A stretch of 17,171 nt of DNA from Cyanobacteriota bacterium (GTDB lineage: Bacteria > Cyanobacteriota > Cyanobacteriia > PCC-6307 > Cyanobiaceae), in the NCBI GenBank assembly GCA_026389255.1, contig JAPLIF010000225.1, forward strand, positions 1 to 17,171, in the 5' to 3' direction. The position numbers and the translations under genes are program-made. The notes below the pieces were generated by a model. The model did not search any database. It was not told the DNA's origin and saw only the letters and a program-made list of their open reading frames with translations. Position 1 is the first letter of the stretch. Every line of letters starts with the position of its first letter. Below, piece after piece: positions 14,516 through 17,171 of this stretch.

Positions 14516-15051
14516 GCCCTCCTGGGCCAAGAGTCCCTGCTCGTGCCAGGTGGGTGGGACTGCTGGCCCTGGGGTCTTGGCTGCTGGTGCCGCCAGGGTG
14601 GGCGCGGGATGGTGGCGTCTCGCCACCGGGCCTGATCCAACCGCCCCAGTATCTGCCGATCACTCCTTCAGGGCCCGCCGTCCTCCCCTCGGCCATTCAG
14701 CATCCAGCCCCTTGCCTGGCCCTGGAGGTCCCTGCCACCGAGCGTCAGTACGCCTGGGGCCTACAGATGCGCCCGCCCCTGCCGCCTTTGCATGGCATGT
14801 GGTTCGCCTTTCAACCGCCTAACCCGGCTCGTTTTTGGATGCATCGCACCCTGGCCCCACTGGACATCGTGTTTGTGCGCGCCGGCGGTGTTGCCAGCAT
14901 TGAGGCCGCCGCACCCCCTTGCCCCCGTCTGCCTTGTCCCAGCTATGGATCTGGAGATCTGGTGGATGGCGTGGTCGAGATCGGTGCCGGCGAAGCGGCC
15001 CGCCTCGGCATCCGGGTGGGGACCCCGGTTGAGATTCGCCCCCTGCCCTGA
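14512..15051 (+). CDS. Secreted DUF192 family protein
   Basis: 179 residues starting in an ATGA overlap with the regulator. A signal peptide is evident: Arg10, Arg12, hydrophobic 15-28, likely cleavage after GWA (29-31). Residues 33-66 are a Pro-rich linker. The DUF192 core runs from about 67: CLALEVPATERQYAWGLQMR (68-87), LHGMWFAFQPP (93-103), RFWMHRTLAPLDIVFVRAGG (107-126), then VEIGAGEAARLGIRVGTPVE (155-174). Four cysteines are present; three are in the mature region between 137 and 142 or at 68, so a disulfide is possible after export. No biochemical role is established for DUF192. It ends 9 bases before the convergent cobL stop. Confidence 0.9.
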   Translation: MSPPGPRVPARARWVGLLALGSWLLVPPGWARDGGVSPPGLIQPPQYLPITPSGPAVLPSAIQHPAPCLALEVPATERQYAWGLQMRPPLPPLHGMWFAFQPPNPARFWMHRTLAPLDIVFVRAGGVASIEAAAPPCPRLPCPSYGSGDLVDGVVEIGAGEAARLGIRVGTPVEIRPLP

Positions 15052-15060
15052 CTTCCTGCT

Positions 15061-16374
15061 TCAGGTCCGCCGTCCCCGCAGGACCAGGACGGGATTGAGC
15101 GGCATCATGCGGGTGCCATCGCCCAGGGGGGTGCCCCGCCAGGCCTGGAGTTGGTTGATCCCCACCCGCAGGCCTGCCTGCTCCATGGCTTGGCGCACCG
15201 GGGCCAGGGCCTCCAGTGTGGCCAAGGGAACAACCACGATCCCACCCGGACGTAACCGTTGCAGAACCGCCTGTAGAAGGGCGTCGCGACGGCGGCCGCC
15301 GCCGCCGATCAGCACCCGATCCGGATCGGGCAAACCGGCCAGGGCTGCGGGCGCTTCGGCTTCGAGGATGCCGGCGGGGTGGACCTGCAGCCGAGCCGCA
15401 TTGGTGCCAATCAAAGCAGCGGCTCCGACCCGTCGCTCGATCGCCCATAGCTGCAATTGGGGCCGCAGCCTCAGGGCCTCCAGTCCCACCGAACCGACCC
15501 CCGCTCCCACATCCCAGAGCACCCCCCGTTCGGGCAGATCCAGGTCAGCCAACAGCTGAATTCGCACTTCTCGCTTGGTCATCAGACCCGGTTGGTCCTC
15601 GTGTTGCAACCACAGACCGTCTTCGAGGCCAAAGAGCGGCAGGGTCTCCGCCGCCGGGGCCGTTGGAGTTGCGGCGATCAACACCACCAAGTGCAACCGA
15701 TCGAGGTCGCTGGGTAGGGGATCAGCGGGGGCCAAGCAGCGGAGCCGTTCGTCCGGGTGGCCGAGCCGTTCTGCCAGCCAAAAGTGGTAGGCGGCCTCCA
15801 AGCCCGAACTGGCCAGCAGGAGCCGCACGCTCTGGGCTCCTCCCTGGTATGGATCGCAGAGCACCCCCAGCGCCGCAGGGCGCTGCTGCAGGGCCTGGGC
15901 CAGGGGTTCGGGATCACGGCCATGCAGGCTGATCCAGCGGGCGTCCTGCCAGGGCCTTCCCAGGCGGGCGAAGGCCAGCTGCAGGGAGGTCGGGGCGGGA
16001 TGGAAGCGCAGGCACCCGGCAGGGAGATGGTGCAGCAGCATGCGGCCGATGCCAAACCAGAGGGGATCACCGCTGGCCAGCACGATCACCGTTTCGCTCC
16101 GCTCCAGGGCCAGACGCAGCCGGGAGAGCAGCGGAATCAGGCCATCACTGGCTAGCAAGGCCGGTCCGCCCCCAGGCGAGGCCGTTTTCAGCTGCCGCCC
16201 CAGATCATCGAGGAGTCGGGCGGGGGCTACGACCAGATCGGCCTGGCCCAGGGACTCCTGCCAGGTGCGGGTCAGACCGTTGAAACCGGAGGCATCACAA
16301 CCCACCACCTTGATCGGTGGGGGGTCAATCCCGTTGTTCTCAGACGGGGATGCCACCGTTCTGGACGAAGTCAC
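15061..16374 (-). CDS. cobL: Precorrin-6Y C5,15-methyltransferase (decarboxylating), CobL/CbiET type
   Basis: CobL adds two methyl groups to precorrin-6Y and removes a carboxyl group in cobalamin synthesis. The 437 residues contain both halves: a CbiE-like methyltransferase (about 21-235) with IKVVGCDASG (21-30), LASGDPLWFGIGRML (99-113), HPAPTSLQLAFARLG (125-139) and SLHGRD (149-154), and a CbiT-like domain (about 250-437) with GLMTKREVRIQLLADL (263-278), the SAM-binding LWDVGAGVGSVGLEALRL (286-303), VLIGGGGRRRDAL (354-366) and RLRPGGIVVVPLATLE (373-388). GTG 16374 forms a GTGA overlap with the upstream acyltransferase stop; the N-terminal 20 residues are non-conserved, so a later GTG (for example the Val codons in IKVVG) cannot be excluded. 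Confidence 0.94.
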   Translation of the reverse strand: MTSSRTVASPSENNGIDPPPIKVVGCDASGFNGLTRTWQESLGQADLVVAPARLLDDLGRQLKTASPGGGPALLASDGLIPLLSRLRLALERSETVIVLASGDPLWFGIGRMLLHHLPAGCLRFHPAPTSLQLAFARLGRPWQDARWISLHGRDPEPLAQALQQRPAALGVLCDPYQGGAQSVRLLLASSGLEAAYHFWLAERLGHPDERLRCLAPADPLPSDLDRLHLVVLIAATPTAPAAETLPLFGLEDGLWLQHEDQPGLMTKREVRIQLLADLDLPERGVLWDVGAGVGSVGLEALRLRPQLQLWAIERRVGAAALIGTNAARLQVHPAGILEAEAPAALAGLPDPDRVLIGGGGRRRDALLQAVLQRLRPGGIVVVPLATLEALAPVRQAMEQAGLRVGINQLQAWRGTPLGDGTRMMPLNPVLVLRGRRT

Positions 16375-17171
16375 GAGGGTTGGCGGCTCAAAAAACGTAG
16401 AAACGCTCCGCTGATATGTTTGGCGCCCTCATTGGTGAGGTGATTGCTATCACTGAAAAGCATCCGTTCGCCGGCATGGGTTGAACAGTGGCTCTGGCTG
16501 GGGGGGCAAAGGCTGTCGAAAGGGTCGAAGACGCTGAGGTTGTGGATCGACTGATTCAGTTGGTTGAGCAGGCGGCGTAGGGGGGCCAGTCGTTCCATTG
16601 CTTCTGATCGGTTGATCAGAACCGGTTGGCATTGGGGGCTGAGGCTCCACTGGGGGCGGAACCATTCTTTCTGGCAGACCGTCATGGGGAGGCGCATCTC
16701 GGCGCGGCTGTCGAACGAGGGTATCGGCGCAAACAGAATGACGTTCACTCCGCGTTGGGCCATGTCGGCCGTCAGTTGCTCAATAACCTTGACAAAGGAG
16801 TTTGCCGGCTGGATCTGGTTGTAACCGGAAAGGTAGGAGCGTAAGTTATTCACAATGACAACGCTGTCGCCTTTTTTCACCTGCGTCTTTAGATAATTCA
16901 ACTCACTCGCACTGCTCTGGGGACATAATTTATAGCGGGCTTCTGCATGCCTGTCGGAGACCCATGGTGAGAAGCCGGGGAAGGGACAGCCCCCCCGGGC
17001 GGCAAACGAAACATTGAAGTTAGTCTTCTTAAGGATATCCTCTCCTATCGGTATAATGGCATTGGTGTGGCTATCGCCGATAAAATATAGGGTTGGCTTT
17101 CCCGGGTGAGGTAAGACGCGACATTGATCCCGTTGACGATCCGTGCGAGCCCCGGCCGTCGGTTCCTGAAA
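16371..17171 (-). CDS. SGNH domain of a probable surface-polysaccharide O-acyltransferase (5' part outside window)
   Basis: The minus-strand frame is open to the right edge, giving the last 266 residues of a longer protein; an apparent TTG start at 16901 is internal. The catalytic SGNH elements are visible: LYFIGDSHTNAI (28-39) with nucleophile Ser34 (codon 17070-17072), VVIVNNLRSYL with Asn residues in the middle, and FSDSNHLTNEG (239-249) with Asp241 and His244. Cysteines at CRVL, GGCPF, KLCP, SLCP and SHCST suit a periplasmic fold with disulfides. Known architecture: an OafA/YrhL-type membrane acyltransferase followed by this domain, which O-acetylates lipopolysaccharide or exopolysaccharide; the membrane part would lie beyond the window. 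A stand-alone SGNH enzyme is the alternative. Base composition is more AT-rich than cobL, to which it is coupled. Confidence 0.85.
   Translation of the reverse strand, partial: FQEPTAGARTDRQRDQCRVLPHPGKPTLYFIGDSHTNAIIPIGEDILKKTNFNVSFAARGGCPFPGFSPWVSDRHAEARYKLCPQSSASELNYLKTQVKKGDSVVIVNNLRSYLSGYNQIQPANSFVKVIEQLTADMAQRGVNVILFAPIPSFDSRAEMRLPMTVCQKEWFRPQWSLSPQCQPVLINRSEAMERLAPLRRLLNQLNQSIHNLSVFDPFDSLCPPSQSHCSTHAGERMLFSDSNHLTNEGAKHISGAFLRFLSRQPS

Overview
The window reads as chromosomal DNA of a GC-rich unicellular cyanobacterium, most likely a picocyanobacterium of the Cyanobium/Synechococcus group. The evidence is a phycobiliprotein lyase of the CpcS/CpeS family, a ThiD2-ThiE fusion, a LarB/CpmA homologue, DUF1517 and DUF3611 proteins shared by cyanobacteria and plastids, and dense packing with short overlaps and many GTG/TTG starts. 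I saw no copy of the HIP1 octamer (GCGATCGC) while reading, which fits that group, but I did not run an exhaustive search. The genus is an inference.

Layout. (1) 1-2460, plus strand: the 3' end of an outer-membrane polysaccharide export protein (SLBB domains), a secreted or anchored Pro/Ala-rich protein of unknown function, and an outer-membrane beta-barrel protein that overlaps it by one base. (2) 2514-3074, minus: a conserved cyanobacterial protein of unknown function, divergent from (3). (3) 3133-6583, plus, a tight housekeeping run: era, a CpcS/CpeS-family lyase, a trmD reading frame that runs without a stop into a complete ispF, and larB. It ends in a GC-rich hairpin. (4) 6618-8969, minus: thiD2-thiE, thiS and a DUF1517 membrane protein (thiE is first in transcription). 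(5) 9053-9283, plus: a small one-helix membrane protein whose 3' end overlaps the 3' end of ribF on the other strand. (6) ribF (minus, 9209-10204) diverges from a DUF3611 protein (plus, 10289-10867), which overlaps surE (minus, 10827-11666) tail to tail. (7) 11741-15051, plus: pheS, nadK, an atypical OmpR-like regulator and a secreted DUF192 protein; the last three are linked by ATGA overlaps. (8) 15061-17171, minus: the SGNH end of a probable surface-polysaccharide O-acyltransferase, then cobL, which starts in a GTGA overlap.

Functional themes: translation and ribosome maturation (Era, TrmD, PheS), cofactors (IspF isoprenoids, ThiD2-ThiE/ThiS thiamin, RibF flavins, NadK, CobL cobalamin, LarB nickel-pincer-type chemistry), light harvesting (lyase), and surface polysaccharide at both edges, where base composition is visibly more AT-rich than the core.

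I did not find a clearly new multi-gene defence or mobile system. The most notable points are the TrmD-IspF fusion frame, an OmpR-type regulator that has lost every phosphorylation residue, a ThiS whose C-terminus carries an extra Ile after the glycines next to a G9 tract, and a TonB-like module in the unknown protein encoded next to the barrel gene. No tRNA, rRNA, CRISPR array, insertion sequence or riboswitch was recognised, and no stretch over 300 bases lacks a gene.
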